Made by a program: the position numbers and the translations under genes. From assembly GCF_004634425.1 (NCBI RefSeq), contig NZ_SBJL01000004.1:1-64000 (forward strand): a DNA stretch of 64,000 nt. The letters run 5' to 3'. The notes below the pieces were generated by a model. The model made no database searches, was not told the DNA's origin, and saw only the letters and a list, made by a program, of their open reading frames with translations. The DNA is from Vitreimonas flagellata. Its GTDB lineage: Bacteria; Pseudomonadota; Alphaproteobacteria; Caulobacterales; Aquidulcibacteraceae. Shown here piece by piece: positions 1-6,677 of the stretch; position 1 is the stretch's first letter; each line of letters starts with the position of its first letter.

Positions 1-125
1 CATGTCCGGTTCGATGAGAGGGATGTGGAAACGGAGTATGGTCAGGCTCCTCAGGCACCGCCAAACGAAAGAGGCGGCAACAGCTACGCCCGGCCTAACA
101 CCACCGCGCCACATCCCGACTCTAC
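1..125 (+). mobile_element. Group II intron 3' end (part of domain V and domain VI)
   Basis: Bases 4-12 (GTCCGGTTC) match the 3' strand of a bacterial group II domain V. Domain VI follows: GGGATGTGG at 20-28 pairs with CCACATCCC at 109-117, and GAG at 16-18 pairs with CTC at 120-122. This leaves an unpaired A at 119, a fitting branch point six bases before a terminal AC at 124-125. The reverse transcriptase and most of the ribozyme lie left of the window. The 3' splice junction at 125/126 falls inside a copy of the array repeat. Confidence 0.72.
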
Positions 126-196
126 GAGAGCGCGCCGAATTGACGGGCGGGTCGCTAGTGACTTGATTGGATGGCGTCAGCCGTTCGCGAAAAAGA
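126..196 (+). repeat. Array repeat, copy 1 (interrupted)
   Basis: The sequence starts with GAGAGCGCGCCGAATTG, equivalent to the left arm of the copy at 9926 from its sixth base, so the first bases were displaced by the intron. The middle block follows, and the right arm degenerates at about 190 into the terminator at 199. Confidence 0.7.
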
Positions 197-198
197 AA

Positions 199-230
199 GG
201 CCCGCGAAGGGGGAGCATCCTTCGCGGGCC
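199..230 (-). terminator. Rho-independent terminator of the twin 30-aa peptide genes
   Basis: A perfect 12-bp stem (GGCCCGCGAAGG at 199-210, CCTTCGCGGGCC at 219-230) has an 8-base loop. Read on the minus strand it is followed by TTTCTTTTT, so it ends transcription of the two small minus-strand genes at 258-479, with the proximal stop codon 28 bases away. Confidence 0.85.
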
Positions 231-257
231 TTGTCTTGCCGGTCGATCTGATCGCGA

Positions 258-350
258 TTACGCGACGATTTGAGCGGCTTGGTTGAGCGTGGCCATCGCC
301 ATCGGCGCGAACACGGCGCAAGCGGCGATCAAGGCGTAGAATTTGGTCAT
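258..350 (-). CDS. 30-residue hydrophobic peptide, paralogue of the next gene
   Basis: I do not recognise a family. The 30-residue product begins MTKFYALIAACAVFAP, continues MAMATLNQAAQIVA and ends at TAA. It differs from the peptide encoded at 387-479 by a single residue (Met for Phe in the PMxA segment) although synonymous sites differ, so the protein is under selection. It has Lys3, one apolar stretch over residues 4-20 and a polar tail with Asn and Gln, which fits a tiny inner-membrane peptide or an uncleaved signal. The gene is second in a two-gene unit closed by the terminator at 199-230. A toxin-like or membrane regulatory role is possible but unsupported. Confidence 0.6.
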   Translation of the reverse strand: MTKFYALIAACAVFAPMAMATLNQAAQIVA

Positions 351-386
351 TGGACTGCTCTCGAATTTGGGGTTAGTCGGGGCCGA

Positions 387-479
387 TCAGGCGACGATCT
401 GGGCGGCTTGGTTCAGCGTGGCGAAAGCCATCGGGGCGAACACAGCGCAGGCGGCGATCAGGGCGTAAAACTTGGTCAT
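387..479 (-). CDS. 30-residue hydrophobic peptide, first of tandem pair
   Basis: The product begins MTKFYALIAACAVFAP and ends AFATLNQAAQIVA, 30 residues, nearly identical to the peptide at 258-350 which follows after 36 bases. On the coding strand GGAGCAAAGCCA precedes the ATG, giving a good ribosome site. The apolar core and basic N-terminus suggest membrane insertion. The C-terminal motif AAQIVA resembles AARVVA at the end of the two 38-residue peptides near 28.4-28.9 kb, which are also a tandem pair with a strong terminator. The function is unknown; conservation between the paralogues is the main evidence that it is a gene. Confidence 0.62.
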   Translation of the reverse strand: MTKFYALIAACAVFAPMAFATLNQAAQIVA

Positions 480-604
480 TGGCTTTGCTCCTCGGTTCGA
501 AGCGTCATCGCTTCGATGAGCAAACCTACCCAGGAGCGGCGCTTATCGCCGTGACCGAGGGCACATCTCAAATTTTCTGACCAACGGTTGCCTTCGGCGA
601 TCTT

Positions 605-633
605 GCGTATATACGCCATTGGCGTATATACGC
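605..633. promoter_or_regulatory. Double palindromic operator of the toxin-antitoxin operon
   Basis: Two identical perfect 12-bp palindromes, GCGTATATACGC at 605-616 and 622-633, are separated by CATTG, so the whole 29-bp site is itself a perfect inverted repeat centred on ATT. It ends four bases before the ATG at 638. This is the position expected for autoregulation by the HigA-type antitoxin; the binding protein is inferred from context. Confidence 0.75.
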
Positions 634-637
634 GCAC

Positions 638-994
638 ATGGACGAGCCGCTCCAAACTGTCGCCGAAACCGATGGCTTTATCGGCGATTGCGATGATGCG
701 GGCGTCGATGGCCAGCAGCGCTTGGCGATCGTGAAGATGATTGCGCGCGATCCAGAGCAGGGCGATCTGGTCAAGAACTCAGGCGGCGTCCGTAAGGTGC
801 GGGTCGCCGGGCGCGGAAAAGGCAAGAGCGGCGGTTACCGGGTGATGACCGCTTATTTGAGCGCAGATCGTCCCGTGTATCTGCTCGCGCTTTTGAGTAA
901 GGGCGATGCGGACAACTTCGATGACGACGACATCGCGGAGATGAAAAAATTTATGACGGAGCTCAAAGCGGCGAAGCCGAAGCGAAAAGGCTGA
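638..994 (+). CDS. RelE/HigB-type toxin of a type II toxin-antitoxin system
   Basis: The 118-residue product has the RelE/HigB core: VRKVRVAGRGKGKSGGYRVM at about residues 51-70, then strand YLSADRPVYLLALLSKGDADNF and a C-terminal helix DIAEMKKFM. Family members are mRNA endonucleases acting on translating ribosomes. The basic pair-rich segment (RGKGKSGG) and the YLLALLSKGDA strand are typical of the HigB2 type. Toxin precedes antitoxin, the higBA order, with 22 bases between. The paired operator lies just upstream. Within the array this operon and the two small peptide genes share the first unit; such addiction modules are common in cassette arrays and would stabilise it. Confidence 0.8.
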   Translation: MDEPLQTVAETDGFIGDCDDAGVDGQQRLAIVKMIARDPEQGDLVKNSGGVRKVRVAGRGKGKSGGYRVMTAYLSADRPVYLLALLSKGDADNFDDDDIAEMKKFMTELKAAKPKRKG

Positions 995-1016
995 GCTTGA
1001 ATTTGGAGGTTGGCAC

Positions 1017-1307
1017 ATGAGCAAGGCAGGCAAGAAAGTCATCCGGGGTCTCAAAGAGGCTATCGCTCACGAAAGGGGCGCGAAGACCAAGGTGGTTGTG
1101 CATGTGCCCGATCGCGTTGATGTGAAGGCGATCCGCACACGCATGGGGCTAAGCCAAGCGGAGTTTGCACAGCGCTTTGGTTTCACGCTCGACAGCGTGC
1201 AGAACTGGGAGAGCGAACGGCGCGCACCGGCGGGCGCCGCTCGAGTGCTGCTGACAGTGATCGCCAAAGAGCCTGATGCGGTAGACCGCGCCCTTAGAGT
1301 GGCCTGA
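1017..1307 (+). CDS. HigA-type XRE antitoxin
   Basis: The 96-residue protein has an XRE helix-turn-helix at about residues 39-75: VKAIRTRMGLSQAEFAQRFG then FTLDSVQNWESERRAPAGAA. This is the signature of HigA antitoxins that neutralise the preceding RelE-fold toxin and repress the operon. TTGGAGG lies 7 bases before the ATG and fixes the start. The N-terminal 30 residues (MSKAGKKVIRGLKEAIAHER) are the usual toxin-wrapping extension of this subgroup. Binding to the 605-633 double palindrome is inferred. Confidence 0.82.
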   Translation: MSKAGKKVIRGLKEAIAHERGAKTKVVVHVPDRVDVKAIRTRMGLSQAEFAQRFGFTLDSVQNWESERRAPAGAARVLLTVIAKEPDAVDRALRVA

Positions 1308-1376
1308 CAACGGACCGCGAGAGACAGGGCGGACAGGGATGCTTCTGTGGTGCGGCGCCGGCGGGACTGGCTGTCT

Positions 1377-1450
1377 TCGGCGAAGTCGCGCCGCTTGCGC
1401 GGGTGGGGTTCTAGTGACTGGTATTGACTGACTGAGCCAGTGGAGCAGAA
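1377..1450 (+). repeat. Array repeat, degenerate copy
   Basis: The sequence starts TCGGCGAAGTCGCGCCG, followed by a GGGTGGGGTTCTAGTGACTGG-like middle block and TTGACTGACTGAGCCAGTGGAGC. It shares spacing and several blocks with the better copies, and resembles the degenerate copy at 6068 most. It lies between the antitoxin gene and the next unit. The match is clearly weaker than at the other sites. Confidence 0.4.
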
Positions 1451-1502
1451 TCAACGCGTGCCGCAGGGTTCATGCTAAGCCAACCGATAGTGAGGTAGCT
1501 CG

Positions 1503-2072
1503 ATGTTCTCCGCCCGCGTCTTCGCCTCCGCAATTTTGCTTCTGTTAGCCCAGCCCACGTTGGCGCAAGTGCAGCGCGATGCGACGCGCCTCCCGAGCCA
1601 GGCACCTGTCGGCCAAGCCGTGGAATCGACAGTGCAGCCTTCGCCTAGCGTGTCCGGTCCATCGCAAGCGCAGCGCGACGCGGCGCGCCGTGAAGCGGAC
1701 AGTGCACGGATCAACGAAGGCATGAACGAAGCGCGCGAGCAGGCGGATCAGCGAATGGACGCGGCAAACAGCGCGCTCGTGACAGGCGTAGCTTCTGGCA
1801 CCAGCCAGATCAGCGCGGGCGTCGTTACGCAAAACCCCATCCAACAAGGCCAAGATATCGAAGCGCTGACACAGCAAACCTTGGGACAAACCGCGCAAGA
1901 CGCGACCGCGGATCTACGCGACAGTATGTCGGCGGTGCAGCGCGATAATCAGCGCCGGCGGGCCTTGCGAGCACACGCCGCGTGCCTGCGCAACGCCGCG
2001 AACGCCGCCCAATGTCCCTGCCCGGGCGGAACGCAGCAGGTGAATGGGCAGTGCGTGGCCGCGGGGAATTAG
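1503..2072 (+). CDS. Secreted periplasmic protein of unknown function
   Basis: The 189-residue protein begins with a clear signal peptide (residues 1-21, cleavage after LAQPTLA). The mature part is rich in Gln, Ala, Asp and Arg with long helical stretches (QAQRDAARREADSARINEG, EAREQADQRMDAANSALV), compatible with coiled coil. The C-terminus carries four cysteines in CLRNAANAAQCPCPGG and QCVA, a possible small disulphide-bonded knot. It is the only gene in its unit, with a repeat starting 70 bases after the stop. No family is recognised. The start is supported by the signal sequence and GAGGTAG upstream. Confidence 0.65.
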   Translation: MFSARVFASAILLLLAQPTLAQVQRDATRLPSQAPVGQAVESTVQPSPSVSGPSQAQRDAARREADSARINEGMNEAREQADQRMDAANSALVTGVASGTSQISAGVVTQNPIQQGQDIEALTQQTLGQTAQDATADLRDSMSAVQRDNQRRRALRAHAACLRNAANAAQCPCPGGTQQVNGQCVAAGN

Positions 2073-2140
2073 CAAAAAGGGCCGCGCGTGGATCTTGGCG
2101 GACGTTACCAATTCCGCAGCGCGAAATGAATGGCAACTTT

Positions 2141-2238
2141 CGGCGATCGTGAGCCGAATTGACGGGCAGGGCGCGAGCGACGGGATTGGAGCGCGTCAGC
2201 CGCTCAGAAAAAATCGCGGACGGCGCACGACTGGCCCA
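2141..2238 (+). repeat. Array repeat, copy 2 (near-consensus)
   Basis: Left arm GGCGATCGTGAGCCGAATTG, middle block GACGGGCAGGGCGCGAGCG and GATTGGAGCGCG, right arm CGGCGCACGACTGGCCCA. The right-arm bases CGGCGCACGA are the exact complement of TCGTGCGCCG found in the left arm of the 10702 copy, so the element folds as a long imperfect hairpin. Confidence 0.85.
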
Positions 2239-2389
2239 GATCAGACGGTCGCGAAACAAGCCATTCGGCAATTCGGCAAACGTCGCCGAAAAAGCGCAAA
2301 TGCAACTACTCAACGAATTCAGGTTTGGCGCGGGCACTCACACTCGCGCACTATTTGTTGGATCGACCACGACATTGGCGGAGTGCGTG

Positions 2390-2674
2390 TTGCATCCTAG
2401 AAGGAAAGTTCTCCTAGGCTTCGTTTGTGTCACGCTGGCGTGCGCCAGCATCGTCGCGCTTTGGGTGGCGCGAGACGCCGGCATGATGTTCGCCATGATT
2501 GGTGCCGCCTTCTTCTTCGGGGCCGGCGCTTATGCGGCATTCTTTCGCCCAGAGAACTGGACGGTGTTTGAAAGTTCTATGCTGCGGAATCAGCGGCCAG
2601 CTCAGCAATATTGGCGCGTTATTGCCGTAGTCGTGGCCATCGGCATCCTGATTGGTGTCCTTGCGCGTTGGTAA
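2390..2674 (+). CDS. Small integral membrane protein of unknown function
   Basis: The open frame reaches back into the repeat at 2159, but the translation there is only repeat sequence. TTG at 2390 preceded by GGCGGAG is the likely start, with GTG at 2387 as alternative. The roughly 94-residue product has apolar segments at about residues 7-23 (VLLGFVCVTLACASIVALWV), 28-45 (MMFAMIGAAFFFGAGAYAAF) and 72-90 (VIAVVVAIGILIGVLA), so about three membrane spans. It is the only gene in this unit. No family is recognised, and the start is uncertain. Confidence 0.5.
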   Translation: MHPRRKVLLGFVCVTLACASIVALWVARDAGMMFAMIGAAFFFGAGAYAAFFRPENWTVFESSMLRNQRPAQQYWRVIAVVVAIGILIGVLARW

Positions 2675-2696
2675 GCCATGATTCCTTCGGCGTTGT

Positions 2697-2793
2697 CGGC
2701 GATCGTGAGCCGAATTGACGGGCAGGGCGCGATCGGCTGGGTTTGAGCGTGCGAGACGCTCAGAAATAATCTCTAATGTCACGACGTGACCCG
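2697..2793 (+). repeat. Array repeat, copy 3
   Basis: The left arm and middle block are nearly identical to the 2141 copy (GGCGATCGTGAGCCGAATTG, then GACGGGCAGGGCGCGA). The right third is diverged but retains CGCTCAGAAA and a CACGACGTGACCC end. It lies 22 bases after the stop of the membrane-protein gene. Confidence 0.75.
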
Positions 2794-2942
2794 CAATGAA
2801 TGGGGAGACGTTTTCCATTGGCTGCCCGTCGCACGTTTGTGCTTTAGGATGGTCGCCGACTTGTGGAGTGCTGCCGGTTTCACGGACGATGACGGAGGCC
2901 AGCAGCTTTGCTAGCCAAGTCTAGCGAAGCTCGGAGGGCGGC

Positions 2943-4259
2943 ATGGCGGACATCTTCATTTCCTACAAGAGCGAACGGCGTCCTGCCGCGCGTCACTTGG
3001 CCAAGGTGCTCGACGCTTACGGGTACACCGTGTGGTACGATTACGGGCTCGTTCCGGGCGACGAGTTCGAGCCACGTCTCATGGGAGAGCTGAGGGCGGC
3101 AAAGATTGTCGTCGTGATTTGGTGCGCCATGGCTGTTCGCAGTGAGTGGGTGAACAGGGAGGCTATGGAGGCCAAGCGCCAGGGAAAATTTCTGCCGTGC
3201 CAAATTGAGAGCGTGGCTCTGCCGGCTGAGTTCGCGGGCGCTGACACGATTAATTTGACTGGGTGGGATGGCGCTCCGCGCAGCCATATGCTCGACCGCT
3301 TGCTTGGCGACATCGCGCGGCGGCTCGGGCGCGATCCGTCCGTCAATTTCAACCGTTTGCGCGAACTTGATGAGGACTGGCGGGGATACGGGGCGCCGAC
3401 GTTGGCGCATTTCGCGCTAGGACCGGCTCTGACGCCCGATGCGCTGCGCTCCCAATCCGTGCGGCCCGCGCAAGAGGTTCTCGGTACTCCACCACAAGGC
3501 GTTTCGCCGAACATGGCGCAGCATTGGGAGAATGCCAAACGGGGAAGCGCCGCCGCGTTGCTTGAAGTCGGGTACGCTTATCATTTCGGCCGCGACGGAT
3601 TGCCAAAGGATGAGAGCGAGGCCGTGCGCCTCTACCGGCTGGCTGCCGACCAGGGGTACGGCGGCGGGCAGGCCTATCTCGGCTTCATGTACAGTGAAGG
3701 CCACGGCGGACTGCCCAAGGACGAGCACGAGGCAGTGCGCTTCTACAAGCTCGCCGTCACTCAAGGACACGCCGTAGCGCAAGTCTATCTCGGCTTCATG
3801 TACGAGAAGGGGCTCGGTGGATTACTCAAGGACGAGCGCGAAGCCGTGCGCCTGTACAAGCTCTCCGCTGACCAAGGAGATGCCAACGGCCAAGCCTATC
3901 TCGGGAGCATGTACGAGAATGGCTCGGGCGGGCTGCCGCAGGATGAGCACGAAGCGGTGCGCCTCTACACGCTCGCCGCAGCGCAGGGCAACGCCTACGG
4001 GCAGCGCAGGCTTGGGGTCATGCACCAGAACGGACGAGGCGGGCTGCCGCAGAACGACCAAGAGGCCGTGCGCCTCTTCACACTCGCCTTGGCGAATGGA
4101 GACGTACCAGCGCAGGGCTATCTTGGTTTCATGTACGCCAACGGTCTCGGCGGTTTGCCCCGCGACGACCGCGAAGCCGTACGCCTCTGGATGCTTGCTG
4201 CGCAGCAAGGTAACGCTTTTGCGCAAGAGCAGCTCAAGGCGCTCGGTCAACACTGGTAG
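2943..4259 (+). CDS. TIR domain-Sel1 repeat protein (possible NAD-degrading defence or signalling protein)
   Basis: The 438-residue protein starts with a TIR domain (residues 1 to about 135): DIFISYKSE at the first strand, YDYGLVPGDEF as the BB-loop region, and SEWVNREA at 67-74, where Glu73 matches the catalytic glutamate of TIR NAD hydrolases. A linker of about 60 residues leads to six or seven Sel1 repeats of about 36 residues (about 198-433), each with the pattern GG-L-P-K-D-E-x-E-A-V-R-x-Y-x-L-A-A. Bacterial TIR proteins commonly serve in anti-phage abortive infection, and Sel1 repeats bind partner proteins. It stands alone in its unit with no recognisable partner enzyme. The defence role is inference. 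Confidence 0.85.
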   Translation: MADIFISYKSERRPAARHLAKVLDAYGYTVWYDYGLVPGDEFEPRLMGELRAAKIVVVIWCAMAVRSEWVNREAMEAKRQGKFLPCQIESVALPAEFAGADTINLTGWDGAPRSHMLDRLLGDIARRLGRDPSVNFNRLRELDEDWRGYGAPTLAHFALGPALTPDALRSQSVRPAQEVLGTPPQGVSPNMAQHWENAKRGSAAALLEVGYAYHFGRDGLPKDESEAVRLYRLAADQGYGGGQAYLGFMYSEGHGGLPKDEHEAVRFYKLAVTQGHAVAQVYLGFMYEKGLGGLLKDEREAVRLYKLSADQGDANGQAYLGSMYENGSGGLPQDEHEAVRLYTLAAAQGNAYGQRRLGVMHQNGRGGLPQNDQEAVRLFTLALANGDVPAQGYLGFMYANGLGGLPRDDREAVRLWMLAAQQGNAFAQEQLKALGQHW

Positions 4260-4399
4260 GCGCTAAGGCGAAACTACTCTTCCCTGGTGCTGGAAGAAGA
4301 GATGGAATCTGTCAGCTGATTGCCCATAACGGCACCGAGGGGAGCACGAGGCAAAACCTAGCTGGGGTATCAGAGCGTCCAATAGCGAATGACCGGAGT

Positions 4400-4480
4400 C
4401 GGCGATCTCGAGCCGAATTGGCGAGCAGGGCGCCAACGACAGGATTGCGGAGCGACGGACACCCGAGAAAAATTGCGAGG
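4400..4480 (+). repeat. Array repeat, copy 4
   Basis: GGCGATCTCGAGCCGAATTG, GCGAGCAGGGCGCCAACGAC and AGGATTGCGGAGCG match the left and middle blocks; CGAGAAAAATTGCG continues the right block and the last arm is diverged. It lies in the 300-base gap between the TIR-Sel1 gene and the convergent GST gene, which holds no other recognisable feature. Confidence 0.7.
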
Positions 4481-4559
4481 CTATCACCGTGCTGTGGACT
4501 CAAGGCTAAGCGCTCACATTGGCAATTACCTTCAGGGCAAACGCGTTCGCTTCCAATCT

Positions 4560-5195
4560 TTAGGTATGCCCCAACGCGGCTTCGCACCGTACGAGCCAGG
4601 ACACGACCGCTGGATACTTATCCATCGGCGCATCCATCGAGGCGATCCACCCAACAATGCCGGCTACGTGAGTGTCGGCAAGAGAATAGCTCCCAATCAG
4701 ATACTCTTGCTCCTCAAGCCTTTGGTTGAGTATGTCGAGCAAGAAAGCGAGATCGTCGAGAGCACGGACTCGATTGTCGCCTCGATCTTTAGTCATCGCC
4801 ACAAAATCTACCGAGCCGCTCTGCACCGCGCCTGGGGAGTCAGGAGGCAGAGAAGACGCTAACCGGCCAGCGGCCTCGGCAAGCGTCGCGCTTCCCCAAA
4901 TGATCCACTTCATCGCGTGCGCGCGCGCCATACCTGGACCTGGATAAAGACCGCGGGCTTGGCCGAATGTCTCGCCAAGGTGCATCACGATGGCCGCGGA
5001 TTCCCATAAGACGGCGTCATCGTGCACCAACACAGGAACGCGCCCATTTGGATTCAATGCGCGGAAGCCGGGCTTGCGCGTGTCCCCGGCATCAATGTCG
5101 AGAACAATACGCTCATAATCGAGACTGAGTGCATTAAGGGCGGCTTCCGTCAAGGTCGCTGTAGAGTGTGGCGCGGTATAGAGAGTGAGGGGCAT
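4560..5195 (-). CDS. Glutathione S-transferase family protein
   Basis: The 211-residue cytosolic protein has an N-terminal thioredoxin-like domain with NPNGRVPVLVHDDAVLWESAA at about residues 47-67. This contains the cis-Pro (VPVL) and the glutathione gamma-glutamyl-binding E-S pair of the GST fold. A helical C-terminal domain follows, with SLADTHVAGIVGW near residue 171, the N-capping box region. Ser10 or Thr12 near the N-terminus could be the thiol-activating residue. Members conjugate glutathione to electrophiles or act as reductases; no substrate can be named. It runs against the general direction of the array and sits alone in its unit. Confidence 0.85.
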   Translation of the reverse strand: MPLTLYTAPHSTATLTEAALNALSLDYERIVLDIDAGDTRKPGFRALNPNGRVPVLVHDDAVLWESAAIVMHLGETFGQARGLYPGPGMARAHAMKWIIWGSATLAEAAGRLASSLPPDSPGAVQSGSVDFVAMTKDRGDNRVRALDDLAFLLDILNQRLEEQEYLIGSYSLADTHVAGIVGWIASMDAPMDKYPAVVSWLVRCEAALGHT

Positions 5196-5424
5196 GATCT
5201 TCTAAAGACGTCCGATGTGGGTTGGCGGTTACGGCCGTTCAGCCTTGTGATGGTTACTCCGAGCGAGATCGCGGCGAAGAAACAGACGTGAAGCGAGCAG
5301 CGGGATAAAGTCGGCTGAGCCGACCCAAGCTTGAGTCCAAGGCGGGCCACTGCCCGATCGGACGATGATAGAGAAGGTTTGACAAACGCCGACTTGGTGT
5401 TTTGAACCCACAAGTGACGCCTCT

Positions 5425-5522
5425 CGGCGATCGTGAGCCGGATTCTAGGGTAGGGCGCCAACGGCAGGATTGGAGCTGGTAAGCCGCTCGTCAAAAGTGT
5501 CGGACGGCGCGCGGTTGGCCCA
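5425..5522 (+). repeat. Array repeat, copy 5
   Basis: GGCGATCGTGAGCCGGATTC, TAGGGCGCCAACGGCAGGAT and TGGAGC are followed by GCCGCTCGTCAAAAGTGTCGG and the right arm CGGCGCGCGGTTGGCCCA. It is full length. The 350-base gap between the GST and SnoaL-like genes (5196-5549) contains only this repeat and the GST upstream region. Confidence 0.8.
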
Positions 5523-5549
5523 TGCCCGCCATTCGCGTCGCTTCCATTG

Positions 5550-5993
5550 TTAAGGCGGGGCCGCCAACGCAAGTGTCTCCTCGGTAGAGCGGAAGCGCGT
5601 GAGCGGATCGGCATGGCGGTGCACAACTTTCCATTCGCCGCCTTCGCGACGATACACTTGCGTTGTCCGCAGGCTCCACGGATGGCGGACCTTGTTGGCA
5701 ATGTCGGTGCGCTGCTCTTCCAAGGTGACGAGAACAAGAAGATCACCGGACTGGTATGATGCGAGGACGTGGAGCTTGGATGCGCCGTTGCTGAATTGCT
5801 TCACCGCTTGCGGGCCGCGCGCCGCCCACTCCTTGCCTCCGAGGGTCAACGGGCCTCCAAATGGCCCATAGATTGAAACGTCGTCGGCATGGGAAATAAA
5901 GCTGCCGTAACCGGCATCCCACTCGCCATCGACCCAAGCCTGATTGGCGCGTTCGGTTCGCACTACGATCTCCGCTAGCTCGTCATCCGTCAT
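5550..5993 (-). CDS. SnoaL-like/DUF4440 protein with NTF2 fold
   Basis: The start chosen is the ATG at 5993, preceded by GGGAG at a good distance; the longer frame to 6089 runs into the repeat. The 147-residue product MTDDELAEIVVRTERANQ has an NTF2-like pattern: an N-terminal helix pair, AWVDGEWDAGYGSFISHADDVSIYGPFGG, GPQAVKQF, and a C-terminal sheet with RTTQVYRREGGEWKVVHRHAD, the hallmark W-x-V-x-H-x-H strand. Such proteins are small hydrolases, isomerases or binding proteins with no predictable substrate. It is antisense to the array direction. Confidence 0.75.
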   Translation of the reverse strand: MTDDELAEIVVRTERANQAWVDGEWDAGYGSFISHADDVSIYGPFGGPLTLGGKEWAARGPQAVKQFSNGASKLHVLASYQSGDLLVLVTLEEQRTDIANKVRHPWSLRTTQVYRREGGEWKVVHRHADPLTRFRSTEETLALAAPP

Positions 5994-6067
5994 ACAGGAT
6001 ACTCCCAGCCCTCGAACTGCAGGGAGCATTTGAAGCCAACGAAGCCAGATTGGAAGCGGCGGCAATT

Positions 6068-6176
6068 CGGCGAACTTGAGCCGCCGCACGGGGTGGGGTG
6101 CTAGCGGCAGCAGTTGATCGACTACGCCGGTCGCTGAAATCGTCGCTACGGCTTAGCTTCGCCCGATCCGGCCCTT
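6068..6176 (+). repeat. Array repeat, diverged copy 6
   Basis: CGGCGAACTTGAGCCGCCG, then GGGGTGGGGTGCTAGCGGC, AGTTGATCG, CCGGTCGCTGAAATCGTCG and a GATCCGGCCC end follow the block order of the consensus with many substitutions. It covers the upstream region of the SnoaL-like gene at 5550. Confidence 0.5.
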
Positions 6177-6235
6177 CGCAATTCGAGTGGGCTTCTGTAG
6201 TCCTTACACCGTGTCTGCGAGTGGAGCTGCCGCTT

Positions 6236-6643
6236 ATGACTAAATTTGACCCGACCGCCGCCGATCCGCGTATTGTCGGGGCGCTGGCTGCTCGAGAGCA
6301 ATTGCTCGCGATGTTTGCCGTCCAGAACGCCGAGGGACTGGCGCCGCTCCTGGCGGACGACCTGCTAGTGAACGCCCCACACAACGCAGTTGCCGAACGC
6401 GCCGCCGTCTTAGGATTCTTCCGAAGCGGTCGCATGAATTACGAGGACGTGGTCACCGAACTCGATTTCGTTGGCGTCCGCGGAGAGAGTGTCGTGATGA
6501 TGGGGCTTGAGGTCGTTCGGCCCCGTGAGGACGCGTCCAACGCTGGCAAAACAGTCCGGCGTCGCTTCACGGATGTTTGGAGCAGGGTTGGAGAGCAATG
6601 GCGCCTTTCGATCCGCCAGGCCACTATTATCGCCGTTGAGTAG
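6236..6643 (+). CDS. SnoaL-like/DUF4440 protein
   Basis: ATG at 6236 preceded by GTGGAGCTG is the likely start. The 135-residue product has the NTF2-like layout: helix AAREQLLAMFAVQNAEGLAP, LLADDLLVNAPHNAVAERAA, GFFRSGRMNYEDV, and C-terminal strands TVRRRFTDVWSRVGEQW and RLSIRQATII. The distal W-R-L-S-I-R-Q-A strand replaces the usual catalytic histidine region, so activity is uncertain. It is followed by a convergent LuxR-type gene. It differs from the neighbouring SnoaL-like protein at 5550 and is not a recent duplicate. Confidence 0.7.
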   Translation: MTKFDPTAADPRIVGALAAREQLLAMFAVQNAEGLAPLLADDLLVNAPHNAVAERAAVLGFFRSGRMNYEDVVTELDFVGVRGESVVMMGLEVVRPREDASNAGKTVRRRFTDVWSRVGEQWRLSIRQATIIAVE

Positions 6644-6677
6644 AGCGTCACTTACTCTAACCATCCCTGCGCGATGG

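Noticed and set aside
25..273. 82-residue plus-strand frame
   Set aside because: It reads through the intron domain VI, the repeat and a terminator; it is a known type of spurious frame at group II intron ends.
3349..4253. Several long minus-strand frames opposite the TIR-Sel1 gene
   Set aside because: They are antisense shadows caused by the repeated codons of the Sel1 units.
2943..4259. CRISPR-like periodicity in the Sel1 region
   Set aside because: The roughly 108-base periodicity is explained by protein repeats within a single reading frame. No CRISPR array is seen in the window.
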